Part shown: positions 45,616 through 55,343 of the stretch, one piece after another
Numbering within the stretch: the first letter of the stretch is position 1
How the letters are laid out: every line of letters begins with the position of its first letter
DNA from: TCS55 sp964343505
Lineage (GTDB): Bacteria; Fidelibacterota; Marinisomatia; Marinisomatales; TCS55
Length of the DNA: 64,000 nucleotides
Assembly: GCA_964343505.1 (NCBI GenBank)
Contig: CAYFJU010000005.1
Location: 1 to 64,000 of the forward strand
Direction: 5' to 3'
The notes under the pieces: model-generated
The model's database searches: none
Told to the model about the DNA's origin: nothing
Seen by the model: only the letters and a program-made list of their open reading frames with translations
Program-made: the position numbers and the translations under genes

Positions 45616-46410
45616 ATGGACCTCAATTTAAAAGATAAGGTGGTCATCATTACCGGGGGCGCCAAGGGCATTGGTGAAGCAATCACACGTGGTGTTGCTG
45701 ACGAAGGGGGCATTCCTGTTATCCTGGGCCGGTCGAAAGAGGCAGGAGATTCTTTACAAAAAGAATTGGCTGAAAACGGACATGATGTCATGCACTTGTG
45801 TTATGAACTGGATTCCGAAAAAAATTGTGCAGAAGCTGTTTCAGCGGTGCTGAACCACTATGGCCGAATTGATGCTTTAGTGAACAACGCCGGATTAAAT
45901 GATGGGGTGGGATTGGAAAAGGGAAACCCTGAAGCATTCCGCGGGTCGGTTAAGATGAACCTGTTCCATTATTATTATATAGCCCATTTTTGTTTGCCGG
46001 CACTCAAGAATTCGGAAGGCAATATTGTCAATATCAGTTCCAAGACAGCCCTTACCGGGCAGGGCAATACATCCGGCTATGCGGCCGCGAAAGGCGCCCA
46101 ATTGGCATTAACACGGGAATGGGCGGTGGAACTACTGAAATACAATATTCGCGTCAATACCATCATTCCGGCGGAAGTCATGACTCCTCTTTATCAAAAA
46201 TGGCTGGATACATTCGATGACCCGGACGAAAAGCGCAGAAGTATCGAAAAGAACATCCCCCTGGGGAACCGAATGACCACAACTGAGGAAATTGCAGATA
46301 TGGTCCTTTTCCTCCTGTCTGAACGTGCATCCCATATCACCGGTCAATGGTTCACAATAGATGGAGGTTACACTCATTTGGATCGATCACTTTCAGTTTT
46401 AGGAGAATAG
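45616..46410 (+). CDS. SDR oxidoreductase, likely L-fucose dehydrogenase
   Basis: A 264-residue short-chain dehydrogenase with GGAKGIGEAI, NNAGLNDG, the Ser of NISSKTA, Tyr/Lys in YAAAK and FTIDGGYTHLDR at the end. The last motif and the overall pattern resemble bacterial L-fucose dehydrogenases that make L-fuconolactone. The gene follows the lactonase gene by 11 bp. Assignment between this gene and the SDR at 43139 is by resemblance and order. Confidence 0.84.
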   Translation: MDLNLKDKVVIITGGAKGIGEAITRGVADEGGIPVILGRSKEAGDSLQKELAENGHDVMHLCYELDSEKNCAEAVSAVLNHYGRIDALVNNAGLNDGVGLEKGNPEAFRGSVKMNLFHYYYIAHFCLPALKNSEGNIVNISSKTALTGQGNTSGYAAAKGAQLALTREWAVELLKYNIRVNTIIPAEVMTPLYQKWLDTFDDPDEKRRSIEKNIPLGNRMTTTEEIADMVLFLLSERASHITGQWFTIDGGYTHLDRSLSVLGE

Positions 46411-46411
46411 A

Positions 46412-47158
46412 ATGAGAAGGGTTGCCCTTTTCGTTCCCTGCTATATTGATCAACTATATCCAAAAGTTGCCATATCGACTCTGGAATTATTAGAAAAAGC
46501 AGGTGTTGAAGTGGATTATCCCTTGGGCCAAACCTGTTGCGGGCAACCCTTGGGGAATACGGGCTACGAGTGTGAATTGAATGATGTGGCCAAACGGTTT
46601 ATTGACTTATTCTCCGCTTATGATGCCCTAGTCTCTCCCTCAGGAAGCTGCGTTCATTTTGTAAAATCCCATTATAGTTTTATAGACCAAACGGAGATAG
46701 TGAAACATACCCGTGCAAATACTTATGAGTTATGTGATTTCCTTATAAATGTGTTAAATATTAAAGCGGTTGATGCATCTTTCCCCTACAAAGTCGGTAT
46801 TCACCAAAGCTGTCATGGATTAAGGGGATTAAACGGTGGTACGCCTTCCGAGATCATGGCGGAACCCTATTCGAATATCCGTGCCTTACTTGAAACGATA
46901 AAGGATATTTCACTCATCAACCCGGACCGCATGGATGAATGTTGTGGTTTTGGCGGTACGTTTTCCATTGATGAATCCGCTGTTTCGATCAAAATGGGAC
47001 AGGATCGTTTTGCAGACTTTGAGAAAAATGATGTAGAATATGTTACCAGCACAGATATGTCGTGCCTAATGCACCTGGATGGCGTAATGGCAAAAGCGAA
47101 AAGCAAAATGCAGGTCATTCATGTGGCGGAAATTTTAAACCGATCTGTTTCAGCCTGA
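46412..47158 (+). CDS. lutA: L-lactate utilization protein LutA (Fe-S oxidoreductase)
   Basis: A 248-residue cysteine-rich-domain protein with two CCG motifs, TCCGQPLGN near residue 43 and ECCGFGGTF near 174, which bind a [4Fe-4S] type cluster. Together with LutB and LutC it forms the three-part L-lactate dehydrogenase that gives pyruvate. It begins two bases after the fucose dehydrogenase gene, so lactate oxidation is coupled to fucose breakdown. Confidence 0.93.
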   Translation: MRRVALFVPCYIDQLYPKVAISTLELLEKAGVEVDYPLGQTCCGQPLGNTGYECELNDVAKRFIDLFSAYDALVSPSGSCVHFVKSHYSFIDQTEIVKHTRANTYELCDFLINVLNIKAVDASFPYKVGIHQSCHGLRGLNGGTPSEIMAEPYSNIRALLETIKDISLINPDRMDECCGFGGTFSIDESAVSIKMGQDRFADFEKNDVEYVTSTDMSCLMHLDGVMAKAKSKMQVIHVAEILNRSVSA

Positions 47159-48531
47159 TGCAGCATTCAGTTTCCGCCGAAAAATTTATCCATGATTCGA
47201 ACCGCGTGGATTGGCATGATAAAGCAGTCTGGTATGTCCGTGAAAAAAGGGATAAGGCCGCTCAAAAAATCCCCGAATGGGAACAATTACGGGAATCTGC
47301 TTCTGCCATCAAAAGTGAAACAATTTCAAAGCTTGACGAATACCTGATTGAATTTGAAAAACGGGCTGAAGAAAATGGTATAAAAGTCCATTGGGCCAAA
47401 GATGCGAAAAGCCACAATCGAATCGTTCATCAAATCCTGACCAAAAATAAGGTAAGACAGGTCGTTAAAAGTAAATCCATGCTGACAGAAGAATGCGGAT
47501 TAAACCCTTATTTGGAATCCCAGGGGATCGATGTTGTGGATACGGACCTGGGTGAAAGGGTAATCCAATTAGCGAAGGAAGATCCAAGCCATATCGTCAT
47601 GCCGGCCATCCATAAAAAGAAGGAAGAAATCGGTGATCTGTTTCATCAGCACCTGGGAACAGATGAAGGTGCGGATGATCCAAAATATTTAACGGAAGCG
47701 GCCCGTCATCATTTAAGAGCAAAGTTTTTGAAAGCAGATGCAGCCATCACGGGTGTGAATTTTGCTATTGCAGAAACGGGTGGTTTTGTGGTTGTGACCA
47801 ATGAAGGGAATGCAGATATGGGTGTAAACCTGACCCCTCTTCATATCGCAAGTATGGGTATTGAAAAAATTATTCCCAAAGCAGAACACCTGGGGGTTTT
47901 TCTGCGGTTGTTGGCCCGGAGTGCCACTGGTCAGCCCATCACGACTTATACATCCCATTTCCATAAACCGAGGACCGGTGCACAGCTCCATGTGGTTATT
48001 GTGGATAATGGCCGTTCTCGTCAGCTTGGGAAAGAAGATTTTCGCAGTTCACTCCATTGCATCCGCTGTGGGGCCTGTATGAATACCTGCCCGGTGTACC
48101 GTCGCAGTGGCGGCCATAGCTATGGGTATTCCGTGCCGGGTCCAATAGGTTCAATTCTATCCCCCAATATGGATCCTGAAAAACACGCCAGTCTTCCATT
48201 TGTATCAACCTTATGTGGCTCCTGCAGCGCCGTATGTCCTGTGAAAATTGACATTGATAAACAGCTATACAAATGGCGCCAAGTCATTACAGATCAAGGG
48301 ATGAATCCCTATAAAAAGCGTCTTTCGGTTAAAATCGGAAAATCAGCCCTTAAAAACCCCTTATTATATAGAGTGCTGGGAAAAGTAGTTCGTTTCGGTG
48401 GGCGGTTTCTTCCTACGCAAATTTCAAACGCAATGATGCGGCCATGGACAAGTGGACGGAAGCTCCCGGACTTTCCAAAGGAAAGTTTCCATGATTGGTA
48501 TATGAACAAGGGGAAAGAAGACCATGACTGA
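47158..48531 (+). CDS. lutB: L-lactate utilization protein LutB (LUD and 4Fe-4S)
   Basis: A 457-residue iron-sulfur protein. The ATG at 47158 overlaps the lutA stop as TGATG; an in-frame ATG at 47062 inside lutA is not favoured. The N-terminal LUD domain (about 60-290) includes TEECGLNPYLE and GFVVVTNEGNADM. The C-terminal ferredoxin part has CIRCGACMNTCPVY and CGSCSAVCPVKID, two [4Fe-4S] motifs. It passes electrons from lactate towards the menaquinone pool made by the cluster at 17733. Confidence 0.94.
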   Translation: MQHSVSAEKFIHDSNRVDWHDKAVWYVREKRDKAAQKIPEWEQLRESASAIKSETISKLDEYLIEFEKRAEENGIKVHWAKDAKSHNRIVHQILTKNKVRQVVKSKSMLTEECGLNPYLESQGIDVVDTDLGERVIQLAKEDPSHIVMPAIHKKKEEIGDLFHQHLGTDEGADDPKYLTEAARHHLRAKFLKADAAITGVNFAIAETGGFVVVTNEGNADMGVNLTPLHIASMGIEKIIPKAEHLGVFLRLLARSATGQPITTYTSHFHKPRTGAQLHVVIVDNGRSRQLGKEDFRSSLHCIRCGACMNTCPVYRRSGGHSYGYSVPGPIGSILSPNMDPEKHASLPFVSTLCGSCSAVCPVKIDIDKQLYKWRQVITDQGMNPYKKRLSVKIGKSALKNPLLYRVLGKVVRFGGRFLPTQISNAMMRPWTSGRKLPDFPKESFHDWYMNKGKEDHD

Positions 48532-49108
48532 CAGAGATTTGGTCTTGAAAGGGATAGGGGAAAATAAACCCAATGCTAAGGGTTCCTCTATCGTAGTCAA
48601 TATTCCCACGACTAAAGATGAAAATTTGGTGGAGAAATTTTCCCATTGGGTTTCCAATGTTGGCGGTAATTGCCTTCTGCAAAATGGAAGAGATTTACCC
48701 CAGATTATTCAAAGGGAGTATCCAGAGGTTAAATCGGTCTTTTCCTGTGTGGAGGGGGTGGCCTCCCACGGAATTTGGCCTGATCAAATTAAAAAACCGC
48801 ATGATCTTAACAATATTAGCCTGGCCATTATTCAGGGGTGCTTTGGCGTGGCGGAAAACGGTGCAGTTTGGATTGAAGAAACCAATATGGGGCATCGCAT
48901 TATTCCATTTATAGCGGAGCATTTGGTTATCCTGTTGGATCGTCAATCCATTGTGGCGAATATGCATGCTGCCTACGACAAAATTGTTTTAACACAAGTA
49001 TCATACGGTACATTTATATCCGGACCATCTAAAACAGCGGATATAGAACAGGTATTGGTTATGGGTGCCCAGGGACCCAAATCTCACTTGGTTATACTGA
49101 CGGATTAA
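48524..49108 (+). CDS. lutC: L-lactate utilization protein LutC
   Basis: A 194-residue LUD-domain protein, the third LutABC part. GCFGVAENGAVWIEE and GHRIIPFIAEHLVIL are typical of LutC/YkgG. It overlaps lutB by 8 bp. It completes the lactate oxidation unit, after which the operon returns to glycan-degrading genes. Confidence 0.91.
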   Translation: MTDRDLVLKGIGENKPNAKGSSIVVNIPTTKDENLVEKFSHWVSNVGGNCLLQNGRDLPQIIQREYPEVKSVFSCVEGVASHGIWPDQIKKPHDLNNISLAIIQGCFGVAENGAVWIEETNMGHRIIPFIAEHLVILLDRQSIVANMHAAYDKIVLTQVSYGTFISGPSKTADIEQVLVMGAQGPKSHLVILTD

Positions 49109-49110
49109 AA

Positions 49111-50631
49111 TTGAAAAAAATATTTATTCTAACCGCCTGCTTTTTTCTTCTTTCCTGCAGAAAAGATTATCAACAGCCAAACATCATCCTCTTTCTAGTT
49201 GATGATTTAGGGTGGCAGGATACGTCCGTTCCTTTTTGGTCCGACACAACTCATTTCAACTGGATTTACCGTACACCCAATATGGAACGGTTGGCAAAAG
49301 AAGGCATGAAATTCACCCAAGCCTACGCCACCAGTGTCTGCTCCCCAACTCGGGTCAGTCTTATGACGGGCATGAATGCGGCCCGACATCGCGTCACCAA
49401 CTGGACACTTCATAAAGACAAGATTCAACCCATGGAAGCCAACCATCCTGATTTGGTATTTCCGAAGTGGAATGTAAATGGTATGACGCCAGAACCATCA
49501 ATTCAGAATGCTGTTCACGCCACATCCTTGCCATCCATTTTGCAAACGAATGGGTACCGGACAATCCATGTGGGTAAGGCCCATTTTGGCGCCATTGGTA
49601 CGCCTGCGGCTGATCCCAAGAATATTGGTTTCGATGTCAATATTGCCGGACATGCTGCCGGTGGTCCTGGTGGATACCATGGCGAGAGAAATTTCAGTGC
49701 TGAATGGCGGGGCGGCGCCAATACGTGGGATGTGCCGGGACTTGAAAAATACCATGGCTCCAGTACAAATTTGACGGAAGCATTGACAATTGAAGCTATG
49801 GTTGCCATGGATGATGCAGTTAATTCTGATCAGCCATTCTTTTTATACATGTCCCACTATACAGTCCATACCCCAATTGAATCGGATCGGCGTTTTGTCC
49901 AGAAATATATGGATGAAGGGTTGGATCCAACTGAAGCTAAATATGCATCCATGGTTGAAGGGATGGATAACAGTCTCGGCGATTTAATGGATTATCTTGA
50001 GACGCACAATCTTGAGGAAAACACAATTATCCTATTTATGTCTGACAATGGCGGCCTTAGTGCTGTGGCAAGGGGTGGCGAAAAACACACCCACAATTGG
50101 CCCCTATCCAGTGGAAAAGGATCGGTTAGAGAGGGGGGCATCCGCGAACCCATGATCGTAAAATGGCCCGGTGTGGTTAAAGCTGGATCTGTAGCTGACG
50201 ATTATCTTATCATTGAAGATTTTTTCCCAACCATATTGAGCATGGCGGGAATTCAGAATTTCGAAACGGCCCAGACCATTGACGGAAAAAGTTTTATCCC
50301 CATGTTAAAGCAAACAAGGGCCACATCCCAAGATCGTGCTTTGGTATGGCATTACCCCAACGAATGGGGGCCAAGTGGTCCGGGAATCGGAGCCACCAGT
50401 ACAATCCGAAAAGGGGACTGGAAATTGATCTATTATCATTTGGATCAGCGTTTCGAATTATTCAATCTCGCAAATGATATCAGCGAATCAAAGAATTTGG
50501 CGCATACCAATCCAGAAGTATTAAATGAATTAGCGAAAGATTTAACCGATTATTTAATTAAAGTGAAAGCACAAATGCCTTCGAATAAAAATACGGGAAT
50601 CCAAATTCCGTATCCCGCAGATGCACTATAA
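49111..50631 (+). CDS. Sulfatase (S1 family), lipoprotein
   Basis: A 506-residue sulfatase with a TTG start at 49111, two bases after lutC. The lipobox is FLLSC (Cys16). The signature CSPTRVSLMTG puts the formylglycine Cys at residue 77; LVDDLGWQD gives metal ligands, HVGKAHFG replaces the usual GKWH, and MSDNGGLS follows. The His instead of Trp in the GK.H motif marks a group distinct from the other four sulfatases here. Substrate not determined. Confidence 0.9.
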   Translation: MKKIFILTACFFLLSCRKDYQQPNIILFLVDDLGWQDTSVPFWSDTTHFNWIYRTPNMERLAKEGMKFTQAYATSVCSPTRVSLMTGMNAARHRVTNWTLHKDKIQPMEANHPDLVFPKWNVNGMTPEPSIQNAVHATSLPSILQTNGYRTIHVGKAHFGAIGTPAADPKNIGFDVNIAGHAAGGPGGYHGERNFSAEWRGGANTWDVPGLEKYHGSSTNLTEALTIEAMVAMDDAVNSDQPFFLYMSHYTVHTPIESDRRFVQKYMDEGLDPTEAKYASMVEGMDNSLGDLMDYLETHNLEENTIILFMSDNGGLSAVARGGEKHTHNWPLSSGKGSVREGGIREPMIVKWPGVVKAGSVADDYLIIEDFFPTILSMAGIQNFETAQTIDGKSFIPMLKQTRATSQDRALVWHYPNEWGPSGPGIGATSTIRKGDWKLIYYHLDQRFELFNLANDISESKNLAHTNPEVLNELAKDLTDYLIKVKAQMPSNKNTGIQIPYPADAL

Positions 50632-50654
50632 TTAAAAAGAACGATACAACCACC

Positions 50655-52364
50655 ATGAAAAAAATATTTATTTCACTCATTTATATAAGCGCATTTGCGC
50701 AAGACATAAAACATCAATATGCTGATGGACTGATCACATCGGAGGATCTGTTCAATACATCCATGGTTAAAGATGTGGCCTGTTTCCGCATCCCTGCAAC
50801 TGTCACCGCACCGAACGGAGATCTGATTACCGCAATAGACGAACGTGTCCCCTCCTGTGCCGACCTGAGAGCCAGCGGGGATATCAATATTGTATTACGG
50901 CGAAGCGATGACAATGGAAAAACATGGTCTGAAATAGAAACAGTTGTGGATTTTTCCCTCGGACTTTCAGCATCGGACCCTTCTTTAATTGTGGACAGAG
51001 TGACTAGGGAAATATTCATGTTTTACAATTATATGGATTATGAAAATGAAAAGGACATCTACTATCTCCATGTGGTCAAAAGTAAGGATAACGGGAAAAC
51101 ATGGGGGCAGCCCATAGATATCACTTCTCAAATTGCAAAGGCTGAATGGCATGGGGATTTCAAATTCATTACTTCCGGCCGGGGAATCCAAACCCGATCT
51201 GGGAGACTGCTTCATACTTTGGTGAACCTCAAGAACGGCCTCCATATTTTCGGTAGTGATGATCATGGGAAATCCTGGTATTTGATTGGTACGCCAATCA
51301 CCCCCGGGGATGAATCCAAAATCATAGAGTTGGAGGATGGTAGTTGGATGATCAATTCCAGAGTGAACCGGGCCGGGATGCGATACTCTCATATTTCCTC
51401 CGATGAAGGCAAATCCTGGGAGACAAAAGCAGAGCCCAATCTTATCGACCCCGGATGCAATGGCAGTATTATTCGTTATACGTCAACGAAAGATGGTTAT
51501 CAAAAAAACCGTCTTTTATTCTCTAATGCGAAAATGGAAAAAGGAAGAATGAATTTGACTGTCCGTGTGAGTTATGATGAAGGGAAAACATGGACGGAAG
51601 GCAAAACTGTCTATCCGGGAGGCTCAGCCTATTCATCATTAACAAAATTAAAAAATGGAGATATTGGCCTATTTTTTGAAAAGGACAATTATACTAAAAA
51701 TGAGTTTGTTAGTTTTTCTTTAGCATGGCTAACGGATGGAAAGGACAATTATAAAAAGCCCACAAAGTGGAAACACTCCAATCATTATTATAATAGAAAA
51801 TCACTATTTGAAAATCAACCCGACACGAAAAATGAAATTATATTTTTAGGCAACAGCATCACTGAGATGGGTAATTGGAAATTACTATTTCCGGATAAAA
51901 ATGCGGTGAATCGGGGCATCAGCGGCGATTTAACCGATGGTGTATTGGATCGACTGGATGAAGTCGTTTCATCGCAGCCGCAAAAAATATTTCTTATGAT
52001 TGGAACCAACGATTTGGCACGGGGGAGAAGTGTAGAATACGTTTTAGACCATTCTCGAAAAATTATTAAAAATATTGTATCTCAATCCCCAAATACTCAA
52101 TTGTATCTTCAGAGTGTTTTACCAATCAATCCGAATGTAGGGGGAAAGTTCTCAGGACACAAGAGTAAGAAAAATGAAATTTTGTCCGTGAATAAAAAGC
52201 TGAAGGTCATGGCCCGGGATTACAAAATCAACTATATTGATCTCCATAAATCATTCAGCGATACTAAAGGTTATTTATTGCCAAAATTGACTTATGATGG
52301 ATTGCATCTCAATCAAGCCGGATATGATCATTGGAAATCTGTCATTCAGCATTTTGTTAATTGA
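50655..52364 (+). CDS. Sialidase (GH33) fused to SGNH esterase
   Basis: A two-domain exported protein of 569 residues. A short signal peptide ends near AFAQ. The sialidase propeller (about 20-375) has the FRIP Arg motif at 44-47 and five Asp-boxes such as SDDNGKTW, SKDNGKTW and SYDEGKTW. The C-terminal SGNH hydrolase (about 390-569) has GNSIT (Ser401), GTND (450-453) and Asp548/His551 in DGLHLN. A plausible role is removal of O-acetyl groups together with release of sialic acid, since acetylation blocks sialidases. No nan genes for sialic acid catabolism are in the window. Confidence 0.9.
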   Translation: MKKIFISLIYISAFAQDIKHQYADGLITSEDLFNTSMVKDVACFRIPATVTAPNGDLITAIDERVPSCADLRASGDINIVLRRSDDNGKTWSEIETVVDFSLGLSASDPSLIVDRVTREIFMFYNYMDYENEKDIYYLHVVKSKDNGKTWGQPIDITSQIAKAEWHGDFKFITSGRGIQTRSGRLLHTLVNLKNGLHIFGSDDHGKSWYLIGTPITPGDESKIIELEDGSWMINSRVNRAGMRYSHISSDEGKSWETKAEPNLIDPGCNGSIIRYTSTKDGYQKNRLLFSNAKMEKGRMNLTVRVSYDEGKTWTEGKTVYPGGSAYSSLTKLKNGDIGLFFEKDNYTKNEFVSFSLAWLTDGKDNYKKPTKWKHSNHYYNRKSLFENQPDTKNEIIFLGNSITEMGNWKLLFPDKNAVNRGISGDLTDGVLDRLDEVVSSQPQKIFLMIGTNDLARGRSVEYVLDHSRKIIKNIVSQSPNTQLYLQSVLPINPNVGGKFSGHKSKKNEILSVNKKLKVMARDYKINYIDLHKSFSDTKGYLLPKLTYDGLHLNQAGYDHWKSVIQHFVN

Positions 52365-52366
52365 TA

Positions 52367-53824
52367 ATGAATAAAATATATTTCTTATGCGCTCTTTATT
52401 TGATGGGATGTGAATCCGAAAAAGTTTCACCACCCGAGCCGGTCTATCCCATTCCCAATCAACACCAATTGGACTGGCAGGATTTGGAGTTTTATGCCTT
52501 TATTCATTTCAATATGAATACGTTCACGAATATGGAATGGGGTACTGGTGGTGAAAGTCCTGCACAATTCAATCCAACAGACCTGGATTGCCGCCAATGG
52601 GCTAATACATTCAAAGATGCAGGGATGAAGGGCATCATTATTACAGCAAAACATCATGATGGATTTTGCCTATGGCCTTCAAAATACACAGAACATTCTG
52701 TGAAGAATTCACCCTGGCGTAATGGAGATGGAGACTTGATTCGAGAGTTGGCTGATGCCTGTAAAGAATTTGGATTAAAATTGGGTATATATTATTCCCC
52801 ATGGGATCGAAATCATGCCGATTACGGGAAACCCGAATACATTACTTATATGCGAAATCAACTTCGGGAATTGCTCACAGAATATGGAGAAATTTTTGAA
52901 GTCTGGTTCGACGGTGCCAATGGCGGGAAAGGGTATTATGGCGGCGCCAATGAAAACCGTAAAGTGGATAAAAAGGGATATTACGATTGGAAAAACACCC
53001 ACGCTTTTGTCATGGATCTTCAGCCCAATACAGTGATTTTTGGAGATGCCGGCCCGGATGTGCGCTGGGTAGGAAATGAAAAGGGATTTGCCTATCCCAC
53101 CACTTGGTCCAACCTCATGCGGGATTCGGTTTATGCGGGGATGCCCGAGTATTCCAAAATGTATGCCTCAGGTCAGGAGAACGGATCTCATTGGGTGCCG
53201 GCGGAGGTGGATGTATCCATTCGCCCGGGATGGTATTACCACCCGGAGCAGGATGACCAAGTAAAGTCACTTCAAAAACTCATGAATATCTATTATGAAT
53301 CCATAGGCCGGAATGCATCATTGCTGCTGAATTTTCCTGTGGACGTGCGTGGGCTGGTCCATGAGAATGATGTGCGCCAACTGCAGAAAATGGCCGCACA
53401 GATTCGGAAAGATTTCGCCCATGAACTTATTGAAAGTAAACCCGTATCCGCATCCAATCACCGCGGAAAGGGATTTGAACCGCGCCTGGTCAATGATGGA
53501 AGACCAGAAACATATTGGGCAACAGTGAATGGTGTGGTTCAATCCAGTTTGACCATTGATCTGGAGAAGGAAACCACTTTTAACCGATTTCTGATTCAGG
53601 AATACATTCCTCTGGGACAGCGGATAAAATCCTTCTCAATTGAAGTGAAGGGGGAACATGGATGGGAGGAAATCGACCATCAAACCACTATCGGATATAA
53701 ACGGATTATGCGATTCCCCGATGTCACAGGAACGGCCATTCGGGTGAATATTTTAGACGCCAAAGCCTGTCCAACCATTTCCAATATTGAAGTGTACCAC
53801 GCCCCACCCTTGATTAATGAATAA
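52367..53824 (+). CDS. GH29 alpha-L-fucosidase with C-terminal discoidin-like domain, lipoprotein
   Basis: A 485-residue fucosidase from ATG 52367, two bases after the sialidase stop. Lipobox YLMGC (Cys15). The GH29 barrel (about 35-340) has the family features FIHFNMNTF, AKHHDGFCLWPS and the nucleophile Asp182 in VWFDGANGG. A discoidin-like beta-sandwich (about 360-485) follows, a common GH29 arrangement that differs from the CPEWH-type module. It frees L-fucose for FucP and the fucose pathway. Confidence 0.93.
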   Translation: MNKIYFLCALYLMGCESEKVSPPEPVYPIPNQHQLDWQDLEFYAFIHFNMNTFTNMEWGTGGESPAQFNPTDLDCRQWANTFKDAGMKGIIITAKHHDGFCLWPSKYTEHSVKNSPWRNGDGDLIRELADACKEFGLKLGIYYSPWDRNHADYGKPEYITYMRNQLRELLTEYGEIFEVWFDGANGGKGYYGGANENRKVDKKGYYDWKNTHAFVMDLQPNTVIFGDAGPDVRWVGNEKGFAYPTTWSNLMRDSVYAGMPEYSKMYASGQENGSHWVPAEVDVSIRPGWYYHPEQDDQVKSLQKLMNIYYESIGRNASLLLNFPVDVRGLVHENDVRQLQKMAAQIRKDFAHELIESKPVSASNHRGKGFEPRLVNDGRPETYWATVNGVVQSSLTIDLEKETTFNRFLIQEYIPLGQRIKSFSIEVKGEHGWEEIDHQTTIGYKRIMRFPDVTGTAIRVNILDAKACPTISNIEVYHAPPLINE

Positions 53825-55343
53825 TCGTAAAATCAGTCAGATATTTGGGTTAATGGCATTAGGTCTATTCCAATGGTCTTGTGCAAAAGATAAGCGCCCC
53901 AATATTATTTTCATCATGACTGATGACCATGCCTATCAAACACTCAGTGCCTATGATGATCGCTTCATTGATACACCCAATCTAGATCGTATTGCCGAAG
54001 CTGGCGTAATCTTTAAGAACAGTTTTGTAGCCAATTCCATCTGTGCCCCCAGTCGCGCCACCATTCTTACGGGAAAATACAGCCATAGGAATGGTCAATT
54101 GGATAACCGCACCCGTTTTGACAGCAGTCAGGTGACATTCCCCAAATTGTTAGGAGGTGCCGGCTATGAAACAGCCATTGTGGGAAAATGGCATTTGCGG
54201 AGTGAGCCCACAGGATTTGATCATTGGGAAGTCCTCATCGGCCAAGGAGATTATTACAATTCCGATTTTATCAATAATGGGAAACGGGAAAAATCAGATG
54301 GTTATGTCACCGATGTAATTACAGATAAAAGTATCCGGTGGTTAGAACAAAGAGATAAATCAAAACCATTTTCACTTTTAGTCCACCATAAGGCCACACA
54401 TAGAATTTGGATGCCCGACACTGCTCTTTTCGAGGAATTCAAAGGTGTTGATTTTGAAGTCCCGGCAAACTTTTTTGATAAATACGAAGGGCGGTCCGCC
54501 GCCGCTGCCCACATCATGGGCATTGATAAGGACATGGACCTGGTCTATGATTTGAAAATGCTGGATGAGGGTGAACTCCAGACACGATACCGTAAATATT
54601 ATGAGGAGATTATTGCCAAACTGAATCCGGAGCAGCGAAAGGCATGGGATGCCTATTATCAACCGATTTTAAAGACATTTAAAAAATCTGCTCTCAAGGG
54701 TAAAGACTTAGCCCTCTGGAAGTATCAACGCTATATGCAGGACTACCTCCAATGCGTTCGGTCTGTAGATAACAATGTGGGACGATTACTGGATTATTTG
54801 GATGAGTCGGGATTAGGTGAAAATACGATTGTGGTTTATACATCGGATCAGGGTTTTTATATGGGGGAGCATGGATGGTTTGATAAACGATTCATGTATG
54901 AAGAATCATTGCGAACACCATTGTTAATGCAGTTTCCAAAGAAATATGACATCCATGGTGAGGTGGATGAAATGGTGCAGAATATTGATTATTCCCCCAC
55001 CTTACTCGACTATGCCGGTGTACGTATTCCCAATCAAATCCAAGGCCGATCCATGAAACCGCTTCTAGAAAGAAAAGACATTCAGTGGCGGGATGCGATT
55101 TATTACCACTATTACGAATTCCCCAACGAACATGGGGTGAAAAAACATTATGGGATTCGCACGGCACGTTATAAACTCATCCATTTCTATGAAGATATTG
55201 ATGTGTGGGAATTGTATGATCTGGAGCATGATCCCAATGAAATGAAAAATATTTTTATTGAGACGGAATCAGGTGATATTATTAATAATCTGAAACAAAA
55301 ACTGAGAGCAATACAAAAGGAGATAGGAGAAACAATAGAATGA
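53817..55343 (+). CDS. Sulfatase (S1 family), exported
   Basis: A 508-residue sulfatase whose start overlaps the fucosidase stop by 8 bp. A hydrophobic N-terminus ends at SC (Cys22), a weak lipobox. CAPSRATILTG sets the formylglycine Cys at residue 76; TDDHAYQ, GKWHL and DQGFYMGEHGWFDKR complete the site. It is the closest relative in the window of the sulfatase at 28011; both have an inserted helical segment before the last metal loop. The pair may come from an old duplication. Confidence 0.9.
   Translation: MNNRKISQIFGLMALGLFQWSCAKDKRPNIIFIMTDDHAYQTLSAYDDRFIDTPNLDRIAEAGVIFKNSFVANSICAPSRATILTGKYSHRNGQLDNRTRFDSSQVTFPKLLGGAGYETAIVGKWHLRSEPTGFDHWEVLIGQGDYYNSDFINNGKREKSDGYVTDVITDKSIRWLEQRDKSKPFSLLVHHKATHRIWMPDTALFEEFKGVDFEVPANFFDKYEGRSAAAAHIMGIDKDMDLVYDLKMLDEGELQTRYRKYYEEIIAKLNPEQRKAWDAYYQPILKTFKKSALKGKDLALWKYQRYMQDYLQCVRSVDNNVGRLLDYLDESGLGENTIVVYTSDQGFYMGEHGWFDKRFMYEESLRTPLLMQFPKKYDIHGEVDEMVQNIDYSPTLLDYAGVRIPNQIQGRSMKPLLERKDIQWRDAIYYHYYEFPNEHGVKKHYGIRTARYKLIHFYEDIDVWELYDLEHDPNEMKNIFIETESGDIINNLKQKLRAIQKEIGETIE

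Noticed and set aside
47062..47157. Longer LutB start inside lutA
   Set aside because: The 32 extra residues are antiphase lutA sequence and the ATG at 47158 makes the usual TGATG junction.
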